DNA of 64,000 nucleotides from Hydrogenophilales bacterium (GCA_016195805.1 JACPYT010000018.1:199225-263224); one strand, 5' to 3'. Positions 26,902-36,811 are shown, numbered from the stretch's first letter. Translations and numbers: made by a program. Notes: generated from the sequence alone by a model not told the origin.

Positions 26902-28323
26902 TTACTTGTGCGCGACGTCCAGCTTGTCGACGGTGTCGAACTCGAACTTGATTTCTTTCCACGTTTCCATGGCGATCTTCAGTTCCGGCGAGTTCTTGGC
27001 CGCGTCGGTCAGGATGGCCTTGCCTTCCTTCTCGACCTGGACACCCTTGTTGCGGGCTTCCACACAGGCTTCCAGCGCGACGCGGTTGGCGGCGGCGCCG
27101 GCGGCGTTGCCCCAGGGGTGGCCCAGCGTACCGCCACCAAACTGCAGGACGGAGTCGTCACCGAAGATGGTGACCAGCGCGGGCATGTGCCACACGTGGA
27201 TACCACCCGAAGCAACCGGCAGCACGCCAGGCATGGAGCCGAAGTCCTGGTCGAAGAAGATGCCGCGGCTGCGGTCTTCCTTGATGAAGCTGTCGCGCAT
27301 GCAGTCGATCCAGCCCAGGGTCGCTTCGCGGTCGCCTTCCAGCTTGCCGACGACGGTCCCGGAGTGCAGGTGGTCACCACCCGACAGACGCAGCACCTTG
27401 GTCAGCACGCGGAAGTGGATACCGTGGTGCGGGTTGCGGTCGAGCACGGCGTGCATGGCGCGGTGGATGTGCAGCAGCATGCCGTTGTTGCGACACCAGT
27501 TGGCCAGGCCCGTGTTGGCGGTGAGGCCACCGGTCAGGTAGTCGTGCATGATGATCGGGGCGCCGATTTCCTTGGCGAATTCGGCACGCTTGTACATCTC
27601 TTCCGGAGTCGGCGCGGTCACGTTCAGGTAGTGACCCTTGCGCTCGCCGGTCTCGCGGACCGCCTTTTCGGTCGCTTCCTGCACAAAGGCGAAACGGTCG
27701 CGCCAACGCATGAACGGCTGGCTGTTGACGTTCTCGTCGTCCTTGGTGAAGTCCAGACCACCGCGCAGGCACTCGTACACGGCACGGCCGTAGTTCTTGG
27801 CGGACAGACCCAGCTTCGGCTTGATGGTGCAGCCCAGCAGCGGACGGCCGTACTTGTTCATCTTGTCGCGCTCGACCTGGATACCCTGGGGCGGGCCGCC
27901 GCAGGTCTTCACGTAGGCGATCGGGAAACGCACGTCTTCCAGACGCAGGGCGCGCAGGGCCTTGAAGCCGAACACGTTGCCGACCAGCGAGGTCAGCACG
28001 TTGACCATCGAGCCTTCTTCGAACAGGTCGATCGGGTAGGCCACGAAGGCGTAGAAGCAGGTATCGTCGCCAGGCACGTCTTCGATGCGGTAGGCGCGGC
28101 CCTTGTAGTAGTCCAGGTCGGTCAGCAGGTCGGTCCACACCGTGGTCCAGGTACCGGTCGACGACTCGGCAGCCACGGCGGCGGCCACTTCTTCACGGTC
28201 CACGCCCGGCTGCGGGGTGATTTTGAAACACGCGAGGATGTCGGTGTCGAGCGGGGTGTACTCGGGCATCCAGTAAGTCTGGCGGTACTCTTTCACGCCA
28301 GCGTTGTAAGTTTTAACAGCCAT
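26902..28323 (-). CDS. cbbL: RubisCO form I large subunit
   Basis: 473 residues, full length. Active site lysines K168 and K170 (TIKPKLGLS), the carbamylated lysine and metal ligands in DFTKDDE (K194, D196, E197), HRAMHAV, and loop 6 [12 protein letters not shown] are all present. It carboxylates ribulose bisphosphate in the Calvin cycle. The ATG at 28323 has a GGAGGAAT site. Divergent from cbbR; cbbS, cbbQ and cbbO follow. Confidence 0.97.
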   Translation of the reverse strand: MAVKTYNAGVKEYRQTYWMPEYTPLDTDILACFKITPQPGVDREEVAAAVAAESSTGTWTTVWTDLLTDLDYYKGRAYRIEDVPGDDTCFYAFVAYPIDLFEEGSMVNVLTSLVGNVFGFKALRALRLEDVRFPIAYVKTCGGPPQGIQVERDKMNKYGRPLLGCTIKPKLGLSAKNYGRAVYECLRGGLDFTKDDENVNSQPFMRWRDRFAFVQEATEKAVRETGERKGHYLNVTAPTPEEMYKRAEFAKEIGAPIIMHDYLTGGLTANTGLANWCRNNGMLLHIHRAMHAVLDRNPHHGIHFRVLTKVLRLSGGDHLHSGTVVGKLEGDREATLGWIDCMRDSFIKEDRSRGIFFDQDFGSMPGVLPVASGGIHVWHMPALVTIFGDDSVLQFGGGTLGHPWGNAAGAAANRVALEACVEARNKGVQVEKEGKAILTDAAKNSPELKIAMETWKEIKFEFDTVDKLDVAHK

Positions 28324-28427
28324 GATTCCTCCTAGCAAAAGGTAAGGTTTACGCGTCATGCCAGAAGTGGTCATGCACGATGGGTTGCATCTTGCAGGAG
28401 GCAAATCATAAATAACAGTCGATATTT

Positions 28428-28444
28428 TCTATTTGATGAATAGA
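28428..28444. promoter_or_regulatory. LysR-type dyad between cbbL and cbbR
   Basis: TCTATT-TGATG-AATAGA, perfect 6-base arms with a 5-base spacer, in the A/T-rich 161-base gap. It fits the T-N11-A layout of LysR operators. It lies about 40 bases from the cbbR start and 105 from cbbL, where CbbR would normally bind. Confidence 0.6.
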
Positions 28445-28484
28445 CTATTATCTATATCAAAGCGGAGGAACCCAGTTTAATCCC

Positions 28485-29432
28485 ATGCGCAGCCATACCA
28501 CGTTTCGCCAGCTGGAAATTTTCGAGGCCATCGCCCGGCTTGGCAGTTTCACCCGCGCCTCCGAGGAGCTCTATCTCACGCAGCCGACCGTATCGATGCA
28601 GATGAAGAAGCTCACCGAAGCGATCGGCGTGCCGTTGATCGAACAGGTCGGCAAGAAGATCCGCCTGACCCCAGACGGCCAGCACCTCGCCCAGGCCACT
28701 CGCGAGATCTTCAGCATCCTCGACCGCTTCACCATGTCGGTGGCCGAACGGCAGGGCCTCAAGCAGGGGCGGCTGAGCCTGATGGCGATCACCACCGCGT
28801 CGTACTTCGCGCCGCGCCTGCTGGGGGAGTTTTCCAAGCTCTACCCGGGCATCGACGTGTCCTTGCGCGTCACCAACAAGGAGCAGGTGCTCGCCAGCAT
28901 GGCCGACGGTCTCGACGACCTCTATTTCGTCGGCCAGCCGCCGGAGGACATCGACGTCGTCGCCACACCCATCATGGACAACCCCATCATCGTGCTGGCG
29001 GCACCGGACCATCCGCTCGCGCGCCGCAAGAAGATTCCGCTCGACCGGATCGCCGCCGAACCCTGGCTGATGCGCGAGAAGGGTTCGGGCACGCGCAACG
29101 CCATCGAGCGCATGTTCAGCGGGCACGGCCTCAACATCCACCCGCGCCTGGAACTGGGCAGCAACGAAGCCATCAAGCAGGCCATCCTCGCCGGACTCGG
29201 CATCTCTGCCCTCTCCCGCGACACCCTCGCCCTCAACCAGCCCGGACAGTTCGCCGTCCTCGACGTCGAAGGCTTTCCGATCCTGCGCCACTGGTATGCC
29301 GTCTACCCGGCCGCTCGACAGTTGTCGGTCGTGGCGCGCGCGTTTCTCGAGTACCTGCTCGATCGCGCAGGCGCGGCACCAGCCGCGGCGGTTGGCAAGC
29401 GATCGTCCGGGGCCAAAGACGTGGGTCGCTGA
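28485..29432 (+). CDS. cbbR: CbbR, LysR-type regulator of CO2 fixation genes (copy 1)
   Basis: 315 residues. The N-terminal helix-turn-helix (TFRQLEIFEAIARLGSFTRASEELYLTQPTVSMQM) and an effector domain with EKGSGTRNAIERMF and SNEAIKQAILAGLGI are typical of CbbR. It is divergent from cbbL, the usual arrangement for autoregulated control. The dab operon lies downstream in the same direction and may also be a target. Confidence 0.92.
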   Translation: MRSHTTFRQLEIFEAIARLGSFTRASEELYLTQPTVSMQMKKLTEAIGVPLIEQVGKKIRLTPDGQHLAQATREIFSILDRFTMSVAERQGLKQGRLSLMAITTASYFAPRLLGEFSKLYPGIDVSLRVTNKEQVLASMADGLDDLYFVGQPPEDIDVVATPIMDNPIIVLAAPDHPLARRKKIPLDRIAAEPWLMREKGSGTRNAIERMFSGHGLNIHPRLELGSNEAIKQAILAGLGISALSRDTLALNQPGQFAVLDVEGFPILRHWYAVYPAARQLSVVARAFLEYLLDRAGAAPAAAVGKRSSGAKDVGR

Positions 29433-29804
29433 CGCGCCTGGCTGCACCGCAGCGCACCTCGCACGCGACCATTTCGGCAAGAACACCGCCCTCCTGCGTG
29501 GCACCCGGGTAGCATGGCGGCCCGACGCGCATCATTCTATTTACGTTATCGTTCCCATAAAAAATCAAGACTGTTCTGTATGGATCGCAGAATTTAGGAT
29601 TCAGCCAGGTACCTCTTGAACTCAGTTCCGTTGACCCAGTATGGCTGAACGCGCTGCACATGCGTGATAAATGATGCAATCGATGTTAAGGGTGGGTTTC
29701 TACCATAATTTATGGATTGACCTCCACCGCATCGTGGTCACCCGGGCAGCGTTCACGAGAGGCGCCAAACCAAGACGACCCTGAAACCAAGGAGAACTGA
29801 CGCG
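29433..29804 (+). other. 372-base intergenic region between cbbR and the dab operon
   Basis: No convincing gene. The left half is GC-rich. The right half (about 29530-29720) is A/T-richer and carries the palindrome at 29703-29715, consistent with a promoter region for the dab operon. An AAGGAG ribosome site sits just before the GTG at 29805. Confidence 0.6.
29703..29715. promoter_or_regulatory. Palindrome CCATAA-T-TTATGG upstream of the dab operon
   Basis: A perfect 13-base palindrome 89 bases upstream of the dabB-like start. Its size and A/T core fit a LysR (CbbR) recognition half. Binding is inferred. Confidence 0.5.
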
Positions 29805-31484
29805 GTGGACAAGCTCATAGTCCTGCTTCCGGCCACGCCATTGCTCTCGGCCTTGTTGATTACGCTGCTCGCCGATCGGGCCCGGCGTCGTATCGCGCGC
29901 CTGAGCGTCGGCTTCAGCGTGCTTACCTTCGTGCTCGCCGCGGCCGCGCTCGCGCTCTATCTGGTCGAGGGCCAGCCGCAATGGGCATCGTTCGGGCCGG
30001 GCTGGGGCAGCCTGTATCTCGATCCGCTGACCAGCGTGATGTCCCTGATGGTCGCGGGCATCAGCCTGGTCGTGCACGTCTATTCGGTGCGCTACATGGC
30101 TGAGGAACCTGGCTACGGGCGCTTCTACATCCTGCTCGACCTGATGGCCGCGGCCATCCTGCTGATGGTGGCTGCGGGCGATCTCGTCACCCTGCTGGTG
30201 GCATGGCATCTGATCGGCGTGCTGCTCTACTTCCTGCTCGGCCACGATGCCGCGCGGCCAGCAGCCCAGCGCTACGCCTTCTGGACCTTCCTGACCTATC
30301 GCCTGGGAGACCTGCCGCTGGTGCTGGCCGCGGTCCTGCTGTATGAAAGCTACGGCACCGCGGCCCTGCCGACGCTGTTCGAGCGCATTTCCGCTGCGCC
30401 GGACGCGCACGCGGTGGCGGGATTCCCGGTGCTCGGCGTCGTCGCGCTGCTGGTCGCCCTGGCGGCGTTCGCGCGCTCGGCGCAGTTTCCCCTCCACACC
30501 TGGCTGCCCTACACCATGGAGGGCCCGACCCCGGTGTCGGCCCTGATGCACGCCGGCATCGTCAACGCCGGCGGCTTCATCATCAACCGCTTCGCACCGC
30601 TGTTCGTGCACGCTGGCAGCGTGTTGCACCTGGTGTTCGCGGTGGGACTGGTCACGGCCATCCTCGGCTCGATCCTGATGCTGACCCAGAACGACATCAA
30701 GAAGTCGCTCGGCTACTCGACCATGGGTCAGATGGGCTTCATGTTCGTCGAATGCGGCGTCGGCGCATTCTCGCTCGCGATCTATCACCTGATCGCCCAC
30801 GGCCTGTTCAAGGGCACGCTCTTCCTCGGCGCCGGCGGCGTGATCGGCAACGCGCGCAAGCACGACGGCGTGCCCCACGACGACATCTACACCTTCGTCG
30901 TCGAACGCAGGCCCCTGGCGCCCCGCCTGCCCTGGATCCTGGCGGCCGTCATCACCGTGGTGGTGCCCTTCCTCGTGCTGGGTGCATCACGCTGGCTGAT
31001 GGGCGGCGACTCGGTCGGGGAACAGGGCGGCATCATCCTGCTGTTCTTCGGCTGGGTGACCGGCGCCCAGCTCCTGTTCGCAACGTATCGCCTGCGCGTG
31101 GACAGCCCGTGGCGGCTGATGGCGATGATCATCCTCTCGCTGGTCATCGTGGTGGCCGGCTACACGCTGATCGAGCACGGCTTCGATCTCTTCCTTTACC
31201 CTGATCGCGAGCTGAGCGAGCGCATCTATGCGGCGGCCAGCATCCCGCTAGCGACCTTCGAAGTGCTGGTGATGATCCTCACCGCCGCCATCGTGGTGGG
31301 CTGGCTCGCCACCTACTACGCCGCCGCCAACGGCCGCGCGCACCACGGCGACGCGTCGCCATTGCGGATCGCCTTCTATTCGCTGATCTCGCGCGAGTTC
31401 TACGTGGCCGACGTGTACGCCTGGCTGACCCAGGCAACGCTCAGCCTGTCGCGGCGCCTCAACGTCTGGTCAAGGTGGATGTGA
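29805..31484 (+). CDS. dabB: DabB-like subunit: NuoL/antiporter-type proton channel of the inorganic carbon pump
   Basis: 559 residues, about 15 membrane helices. The proton-conducting transporter core includes SAQFPLHTWLPYTMEGPTPVSALMHAGIVNAGGFI near residue 230 and NDIKKSLGYSTMGQMGFM near 300. In DAB systems this protein supplies a proton path that energises DabA, which hydrates CO2 to bicarbonate in one direction. It starts at a GTG at 29805 with an AAGGAG site. The next gene starts 1 base after its stop. Confidence 0.9.
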   Translation: MDKLIVLLPATPLLSALLITLLADRARRRIARLSVGFSVLTFVLAAAALALYLVEGQPQWASFGPGWGSLYLDPLTSVMSLMVAGISLVVHVYSVRYMAEEPGYGRFYILLDLMAAAILLMVAAGDLVTLLVAWHLIGVLLYFLLGHDAARPAAQRYAFWTFLTYRLGDLPLVLAAVLLYESYGTAALPTLFERISAAPDAHAVAGFPVLGVVALLVALAAFARSAQFPLHTWLPYTMEGPTPVSALMHAGIVNAGGFIINRFAPLFVHAGSVLHLVFAVGLVTAILGSILMLTQNDIKKSLGYSTMGQMGFMFVECGVGAFSLAIYHLIAHGLFKGTLFLGAGGVIGNARKHDGVPHDDIYTFVVERRPLAPRLPWILAAVITVVVPFLVLGASRWLMGGDSVGEQGGIILLFFGWVTGAQLLFATYRLRVDSPWRLMAMIILSLVIVVAGYTLIEHGFDLFLYPDRELSERIYAAASIPLATFEVLVMILTAAIVVGWLATYYAAANGRAHHGDASPLRIAFYSLISREFYVADVYAWLTQATLSLSRRLNVWSRWM

Positions 31485-31485
31485 C

Positions 31486-32226
31486 ATGACGCTGCTGCTG
31501 ATCGCTTCGCTGTTCCTGCCGCTGTTTCCGCTGAGCGTCGTGCTCAACGGCGCCCTGACGAAGCTGAACCACCCCGCCGCGCGCGGCGCATTGCTGCTCG
31601 TGTGGCCCCAGCTGGGGATCGGACTGCTGCAGATCGCGCCCCATGCCATGCCGCCCTATTTCGTGCCCTGGGCGCTGCTGACGTCCGGTCTCTACGCGCT
31701 GCGGCTGCTGACCGTTCGCGACATGGGGCGGTGGGCCGGCTTCCTCGCCACGTCCAGCCTCACGCTCACCTGGGCGCTGGCTGCCGGCGGCGACATTGTT
31801 GAGCTGCACCTGTTCGCGTTCTGGTTCAGCCTGCCGCCGGCCTTGATGGCGCTGCTGGTCCATCCGCTGACCCGGCGATTCGGCGCCGCGTACGCGGGCC
31901 TGCAGGGCGGCCTCATCGGACACCTGCCCCGCCTGTCCGCCGTGCTGGCGGTGACGGCGCTGGCTGCGGTCGCCACGCCGCCCTTCCCCGGCTTCTTCGC
32001 CCTGCTGCGCGTGCTGCACGCGCTCGACTGGGCGGGGGCCGTCACCGTCCTGGCGATCTGGCTAATCTGGGGCTGGGCCGCGACGAAGCTGCTGCAGGGT
32101 TTCATCTTCGGGACCGACCGCACGGCGCCCGGCACCGACATCGGGCGCGCCTCGACGCTGGCGTTCACCGGCGTGGCCAGTCTCTTCGTTGCGGCCGGTC
32201 TCTATCTGACGGGAGGCGGTTTATGA
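31486..32226 (+). CDS. Hydrophobic protein in the dab operon, 246 aa, role unknown
   Basis: About seven membrane segments. The region AVATPPFPGFFALLRVL and the following WGWAATKLLQGFIFG resemble the C-terminal half of antiporter-like complex I subunits, so it may be a reduced second channel subunit. I do not recognise a named family. It starts 1 base after dabB and overlaps dabA by 4 bases (ATGA), so it is made together with them. Confidence 0.75.
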   Translation: MTLLLIASLFLPLFPLSVVLNGALTKLNHPAARGALLLVWPQLGIGLLQIAPHAMPPYFVPWALLTSGLYALRLLTVRDMGRWAGFLATSSLTLTWALAAGGDIVELHLFAFWFSLPPALMALLVHPLTRRFGAAYAGLQGGLIGHLPRLSAVLAVTALAAVATPPFPGFFALLRVLHALDWAGAVTVLAIWLIWGWAATKLLQGFIFGTDRTAPGTDIGRASTLAFTGVASLFVAAGLYLTGGGL

Positions 32227-35200
32227 ACCTTGCACTCGGGCGACGTCTCAAGATTCGCGCCATGGCCCACGTGGCCGGGGAACCCATCCCCTTCTTCTGG
32301 CCCATGCGCACCTTCATCCACCACAACCCGCTCTACGGGCTGGAGCACCTGCCGTTCGAACAGGCAGTCGGCGAGGGCGAACGCCTGTTCCGTGCGCGCG
32401 GCTTCCTGCCGCGCTCGATCCAGCAGCGTTCCCTGGCCTCGGGCAAGGTCGATCTCGCCGCACTGGAGGACCAGGTGGAGCGTTTCCTCGCCGCGCAGCC
32501 CCACGTCGCCGGTCTCGATCTGCGCCGCCTGCTGATGACGCTGCTGACGGAGATCGAGGAGCCGATCGGCGCACCGCCTTCGCTCGCTGATGCCGCCGAC
32601 ATTCACGCCGCGCTGAACGGCTTCGCCGTGCCGGCACGAACAATCGGCGGCGCGGCGCTCGCGGCGCAGGTCGGCGTCGACATGCCCCCGGGTCGCCCGC
32701 TCTATGCCATCGTGGACATGCTCTTCGGCACCGAGATCGGCGCGACGCTGAACGAACTCGTGATTAAGAGCTGCCTCGATTTCTTCGACGAAGGCCAGTC
32801 GGTATGGCAGATGCCCGGCCGCGAAAAGGGCCTGTTCACCGCGTGGAGCGCGGTGGCGCGACACAACCTCCGCCTCTTCATCCGCGGCCTGCACATCAAG
32901 CGCATCCTCGCCGTCGATGACACGCCGGAAGGCATCATCAGCCACGTGATGGACGAACTGGGCGTGCCCGAGGACGACTGGGCAAACCATTTCACCTGCG
33001 AGCTGACACGGCTGCATGGCTGGGCCGGCTTCATCCGCTGGCGCTCGGGGGCCAAGCATTACCACTGGAGCCGCCACTACCCCGCCGACCTGGTCGACTA
33101 TCTCGCGATCCGCCTGGTGCTCGGCCTTGCGCTGCTGCGCGAGCACGCCCAGCGCAAGGGCACGCCCGCCAACCTCGCCGACCTCTCGCGCTTCGTCGAA
33201 ACCCATCCGGAAGAGGCCTATCTGCGGCGCGAGCTTCACGGCGGACACGTGCAACCGGACCTGGCGCACACCGTCGAGGACGCGATCAGCTCCGGGCGGC
33301 CGGCGCGCATCGCCCGTCTGCTGCCGGACTATCTGGCGCGCAAGCGCGGGCAGGAGGCGCGCCGCCACGCCTCCGCCCTGCGCAGACTTGCGTCCCGGGC
33401 CGGACTGGCCGACGCCCTGCAACGGCTCGCACCCGAGGACGTTGCCCGGCTGACTGCCATTCTGGTCCGCTTCGAGCAGGGAGAAGGCGGTATGTGGCTG
33501 CGCGCACAGGAGGCCCATTACATGGGCGGCCTGCTGCACAGGCTGAATCTCGCGCCTCCCGCGCCGCGCGAAAAGCGCCCGTTCGCCCAGGTGCTGTTCT
33601 GCATCGATGTCCGCTCCGAGCGCATCCGGCGCCACCTGGAAAAGGTCGGCGACTACCAGACCCTCGGAATTGCCGGCTTCTTCGGCGTTCCGGTGAGCTT
33701 CATCGGCCTCGACAAGGGCAGCGAAACCCATCTCTGCCCCGTCGTGGCGAGCCCGAAGAACGTGGTGCTGGAGCTCGCGATCACACGCAGCGCCGACGAG
33801 CAGGCCTTCATGTCGGCGCTCGAGCAGGTGTTCCACGAGCTGAAGGCCTCGGTGCTGTCGCCCTTCATCACGGTCGAGGCCATCGGCCTGCTGTTCGGGC
33901 TGGACATGTTCGGCAAGAGCCTGGCGCCGCTCGCCTACAACCGCTGGCGCCAGCGGCTGCACCCTGGCAAGCCGGACAGCCGCCTGCTGCTGGACAAGCT
34001 TTCACTCGAACAGGCGGAGTCCATCATCCGGTCGCTGCAGCGCGCCATGATCGTCAAGGCGGTGGGACGCGAGCTCGGCATCCAGCGCGAGGCGCTCACC
34101 GACGAGATGATCCGCGAGCTGCGCGAGACGGCGCTGGGCAATCATGCCGGCCTGACGTATTTCGCGCGCGCGTTCAAGCTCGACGGCCAGGCAGAGACGC
34201 GCTTCATCGAGCGCCTGCGGAGCGTGTACCGCATCAACCGCGGCTACGCGCAGATCCAGCTCGAGCGCCTGGGGCGCATCGGCTTCACCCTCGACGAACA
34301 GGTGCATTTCGTCAGCCAGGCGCTACGCTCCATCGGCCTGACCGAAGGCTACTCGCGCTTCGTGCTGCTGGCCGGGCACGGCAGCACGTCGGAGAACAAC
34401 CCTTACGAATCCGCCCTCGACTGCGGCGCCTGCGGCGGCAACCACGGCATCACGAACGCGCGCGTGCTGGCCCAGATTGCCAACAAGCCGGCGGTGCGCG
34501 CGCGCCTGCGCGAGCAGGGTATCGCGGTGCCCGACGACACCTGGTTCGTCCCGGCCTTCCACAACACGACCACCGACGAACTGCGCCTGTTCGACCTCGA
34601 CCTGCTGCCCTCCAGCCACCTCGTCTACGTCGAGCGCCTCAGCAACGGCCTGCAGGCGGCATCGCGCCTGTGCGCGGCCGAACGCATCGGCACGCTGGAG
34701 GATGCGCCCGCCGTGTCGGGCAAGGACGGCGGCCCGGCGGGCGCCTACCGGCTGGCGCGGCGCAATGCCATGGACTGGTCGCAGGTACGGCCGGAATGGG
34801 GGCTGGCGCGCAACGCCGCCTTCGTCATCGGGCGCCGCCACGTCACCGGCGAGCTCGACCTCGAGGGCCGCGTGTTCCTGCACTCCTACGACTACCGCTG
34901 CGACCCCAAGGGTCGCCTGCTGGAAAACATCCTGGCCGGCCCGCTCGTCGTCGGCCAGTGGATCAACATGGAGCACTACTTCTCGGCGGTCGACAACGAC
35001 CACTACGGCAGCGGCAGCAAGGTCTATCACAACATTGCCGGACGCTTCGGCGTCATGACCGGCAACCTCTCCGACCTGCGCACCGGGCTGCCGGCGCAGA
35101 CCGTGCTCAGGGACGGCGTGCCCTACCACGAGCCGCTGCGCCTGCTCACCGTGATCGAGGCGCCGTTCGCGCACGCCCGCGCAGCCATCGAAGGCGTGGT

Positions 35201-35354
35201 CAAGGTACGCAACTTGGTGCACAACGGCTGGCTGCGCATGGCCGTGGCCGACCCGGACACCGGCGACGTTTACGTATTTGAGGACGGGGCGTGGCGGCAG
35301 CGCGCGCTGCATGCCGCCGGCGACGCCGTCGAAGAAAAGGAGCTTGCGCTATGA
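32223..35354 (+). CDS. dabA: DabA (DUF2309) vectorial carbonic anhydrase-like subunit
   Basis: 1043 residues. The zinc site expected from beta-carbonic anhydrases and Halothiobacillus DabA is present: C460 and D462 (FCIDVRSER), H719 (AGHGSTSENN) and C734 (DCGACGGNHG). The 15-residue gap from His to the second Cys equals that of the studied DabA. It is about 200 residues longer than the Halothiobacillus DabA2, with extra sequence before the first Cys and between Cys and His. With DabB it would trap CO2 as cytoplasmic bicarbonate. It ends in an ATGA overlap with the PII-like gene. Confidence 0.93.
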   Translation: MNLALGRRLKIRAMAHVAGEPIPFFWPMRTFIHHNPLYGLEHLPFEQAVGEGERLFRARGFLPRSIQQRSLASGKVDLAALEDQVERFLAAQPHVAGLDLRRLLMTLLTEIEEPIGAPPSLADAADIHAALNGFAVPARTIGGAALAAQVGVDMPPGRPLYAIVDMLFGTEIGATLNELVIKSCLDFFDEGQSVWQMPGREKGLFTAWSAVARHNLRLFIRGLHIKRILAVDDTPEGIISHVMDELGVPEDDWANHFTCELTRLHGWAGFIRWRSGAKHYHWSRHYPADLVDYLAIRLVLGLALLREHAQRKGTPANLADLSRFVETHPEEAYLRRELHGGHVQPDLAHTVEDAISSGRPARIARLLPDYLARKRGQEARRHASALRRLASRAGLADALQRLAPEDVARLTAILVRFEQGEGGMWLRAQEAHYMGGLLHRLNLAPPAPREKRPFAQVLFCIDVRSERIRRHLEKVGDYQTLGIAGFFGVPVSFIGLDKGSETHLCPVVASPKNVVLELAITRSADEQAFMSALEQVFHELKASVLSPFITVEAIGLLFGLDMFGKSLAPLAYNRWRQRLHPGKPDSRLLLDKLSLEQAESIIRSLQRAMIVKAVGRELGIQREALTDEMIRELRETALGNHAGLTYFARAFKLDGQAETRFIERLRSVYRINRGYAQIQLERLGRIGFTLDEQVHFVSQALRSIGLTEGYSRFVLLAGHGSTSENNPYESALDCGACGGNHGITNARVLAQIANKPAVRARLREQGIAVPDDTWFVPAFHNTTTDELRLFDLDLLPSSHLVYVERLSNGLQAASRLCAAERIGTLEDAPAVSGKDGGPAGAYRLARRNAMDWSQVRPEWGLARNAAFVIGRRHVTGELDLEGRVFLHSYDYRCDPKGRLLENILAGPLVVGQWINMEHYFSAVDNDHYGSGSKVYHNIAGRFGVMTGNLSDLRTGLPAQTVLRDGVPYHEPLRLLTVIEAPFAHARAAIEGVVKVRNLVHNGWLRMAVADPDTGDVYVFEDGAWRQRALHAAGDAVEEKELAL

Positions 35355-35677
35355 ACCACCTCAACCTCAGCCCGCTCAAGAAGATCGAGATCATTCTCGA
35401 GGGCGCGCACCAGGAATTCGCCACCGACCTGCTCGACCGCGCTGGCGTGACCGGCTACACGATCGTCGGCAATCTCTCGGGCAAGGGACGCCACGGCTTC
35501 CACGAAGGCCACCTCATGTTCAACGAGGACGCCGTGCTGATCATGATCATCGTGGCCGTGCCGGGCGAGCTGGTCGAGCCGATTCTCGAGGGCTTTTCGC
35601 CCTTCTTCAACAGCCACACGGGCGTCGTGTTCATCTCCGACATCCAGGTCAGCCGCCTGGTGAAGTTCAAGAGCTGA
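35351..35677 (+). CDS. PII-like protein of the dab operon
   Basis: 108 residues. The first strand-helix (LKKIEIILEGAHQEFATDLLDRAGVTGYTIVGNLSGKG) and HEGHLMFNEDAVLIMIIV fit the PII fold, but the T-loop lacks the classic uridylylated tyrosine motif of GlnB. Similar PII-like proteins accompany DUF2309 transporters and are thought to control Ci uptake by binding nucleotides. The start at 35351 overlaps the dabA stop; the open frame from 35291 lies inside dabA. Confidence 0.87.
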   Translation: MNHLNLSPLKKIEIILEGAHQEFATDLLDRAGVTGYTIVGNLSGKGRHGFHEGHLMFNEDAVLIMIIVAVPGELVEPILEGFSPFFNSHTGVVFISDIQVSRLVKFKS

Positions 35678-35728
35678 GGAACCCCTGCAAAACTACTGCG
35701 CCGTCCGCCTGACTGCCTGTGATACTCG

Positions 35729-35745
35729 CTGTACTCGTCGTACAG
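35729..35745. terminator. Hairpin CTGTAC-TCGTC-GTACAG after the dab operon
   Basis: Perfect 6-base arms with a 5-base loop in the 138-base convergent gap between the PII-like gene and cbbR2. There is no long T-run, so termination is only possible, not certain. Confidence 0.35.
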
Positions 35746-35815
35746 CTGCTCTTCTCGTCAGCCATCCGGGCGTGCGCGACGTTTTTCAGAGGTTCCTGCG
35801 CTCATTGGGAAACTG

Positions 35816-36766
35816 CTACGAGCGTGTCACGCGCCGGCGCGAGCGCGTCACCGGCTTGGGCTGCGGCAGCTTCATGATGCGGTCGGCCTCATTCAGCACG
35901 AATTCGTGGAAGGCCTGCGCGATCGGCGACATGCGCTTGCCGCTGCGGTGGACCATGTACCACTCCTTCATGATCGGGAAGCCCTCGACACTGAGGATGG
36001 CGACGCGGCCGAGCGCCAGCTCGAACTCCAGCGTGTGCAGCGACACGATGCCCAGCCCCAGCCCTGCCATCACCGCATGCTTGATCGCCTCGTTGCGGCT
36101 CATCTCCATCGAGGTGTTGAGCTTGACGCCGCGCTGCTGGAAGAAGCGCTCGACGGCATTTCGGGTGCCGGAGCCGCGCTCGCGCAGGATGAAGTTCTCC
36201 TCCATCAGGCGGCTGAGCGGCACGCGACTGACGCCGACCAGCGGGTGGTCCGGCGGCGCGATGATCACCAGCGGATTCTGCATGAAGGCCTGGGACTGCA
36301 GCTCGATGTTGTCGGGCGGCGTGCCCATGATCGCCATGTCCGGCGTGTTGTCCTGCAGCTGCTGCACGACTTCCTCGCGGTTGGTGACCTCGAGATGCAC
36401 CTGGGTGCCGGGATGACGCTTGAGGAAGGCCGCCAGCAGATAGGGCGCGAAATACTTGCCGGTACTGGTGACGGTGAGCGCCAGCGTGCCGCGCTTGACG
36501 CCCTTCATGTCGTCAAGCACGGATTCGATGTCGCGGAATTGCTGAGCGATGGCGCGGCTGAAGGCATAGACCTCCTTGCCGACCTCGGTGAGGAAGATCT
36601 TCTTGCCCATCTGCTCGAACAGCGGCATCCCGACTTCCTCCTCGAGCTGCTTGATCTGGGTCGAGACCGCAGGCTGGGTCAGATGCAGTTCCTCGGAGGC
36701 ACGGGTGAAGCTGGAATGGCGGGCCACCGCTTCCAGCAGGCGCAATTGGCGAAACGTCACGTTCAT
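35816..36766 (-). CDS. cbbR: CbbR-like LysR regulator (copy 2), divergent from the carboxysome operon
   Basis: 316 residues. TFRQLRLLEAVARHSSFTRASEELHLTQPAVSTQI helix-turn-helix, and an effector domain with RERGSGTRNAVERFF and SRNEAIKHAVMAGLGLGI, as in CbbR. It is clearly distinct from copy 1. It faces csoS2 across a 172-base gap with a 20-base palindrome, so it probably controls the carboxysome operon and itself. The C-terminus is unusually basic (KPVTRSRRRVTRS). Confidence 0.9.
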   Translation of the reverse strand: MNVTFRQLRLLEAVARHSSFTRASEELHLTQPAVSTQIKQLEEEVGMPLFEQMGKKIFLTEVGKEVYAFSRAIAQQFRDIESVLDDMKGVKRGTLALTVTSTGKYFAPYLLAAFLKRHPGTQVHLEVTNREEVVQQLQDNTPDMAIMGTPPDNIELQSQAFMQNPLVIIAPPDHPLVGVSRVPLSRLMEENFILRERGSGTRNAVERFFQQRGVKLNTSMEMSRNEAIKHAVMAGLGLGIVSLHTLEFELALGRVAILSVEGFPIMKEWYMVHRSGKRMSPIAQAFHEFVLNEADRIMKLPQPKPVTRSRRRVTRS

Positions 36767-36791
36767 GCCGCTCCCTTTCCTGAAGGTTTAT

Positions 36792-36811
36792 CCATTCACC
36801 ATGGTGAATGG
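36792..36811. promoter_or_regulatory. 20-bp perfect palindrome between cbbR2 and csoS2
   Basis: CCATTCACCATGGTGAATGG reads the same on both strands. It lies 26 bases from the cbbR2 start and about 130 upstream of csoS2, followed by A/T-rich sequence (36812-36860). Likely operator for CbbR2. Confidence 0.65.

Noticed and set aside
29233..29679. 148-codon minus-strand frame in the cbbR-dab gap
   Set aside because: Half of it overlaps cbbR1 antisense, and the sequence has no recognisable domain or ribosome site.
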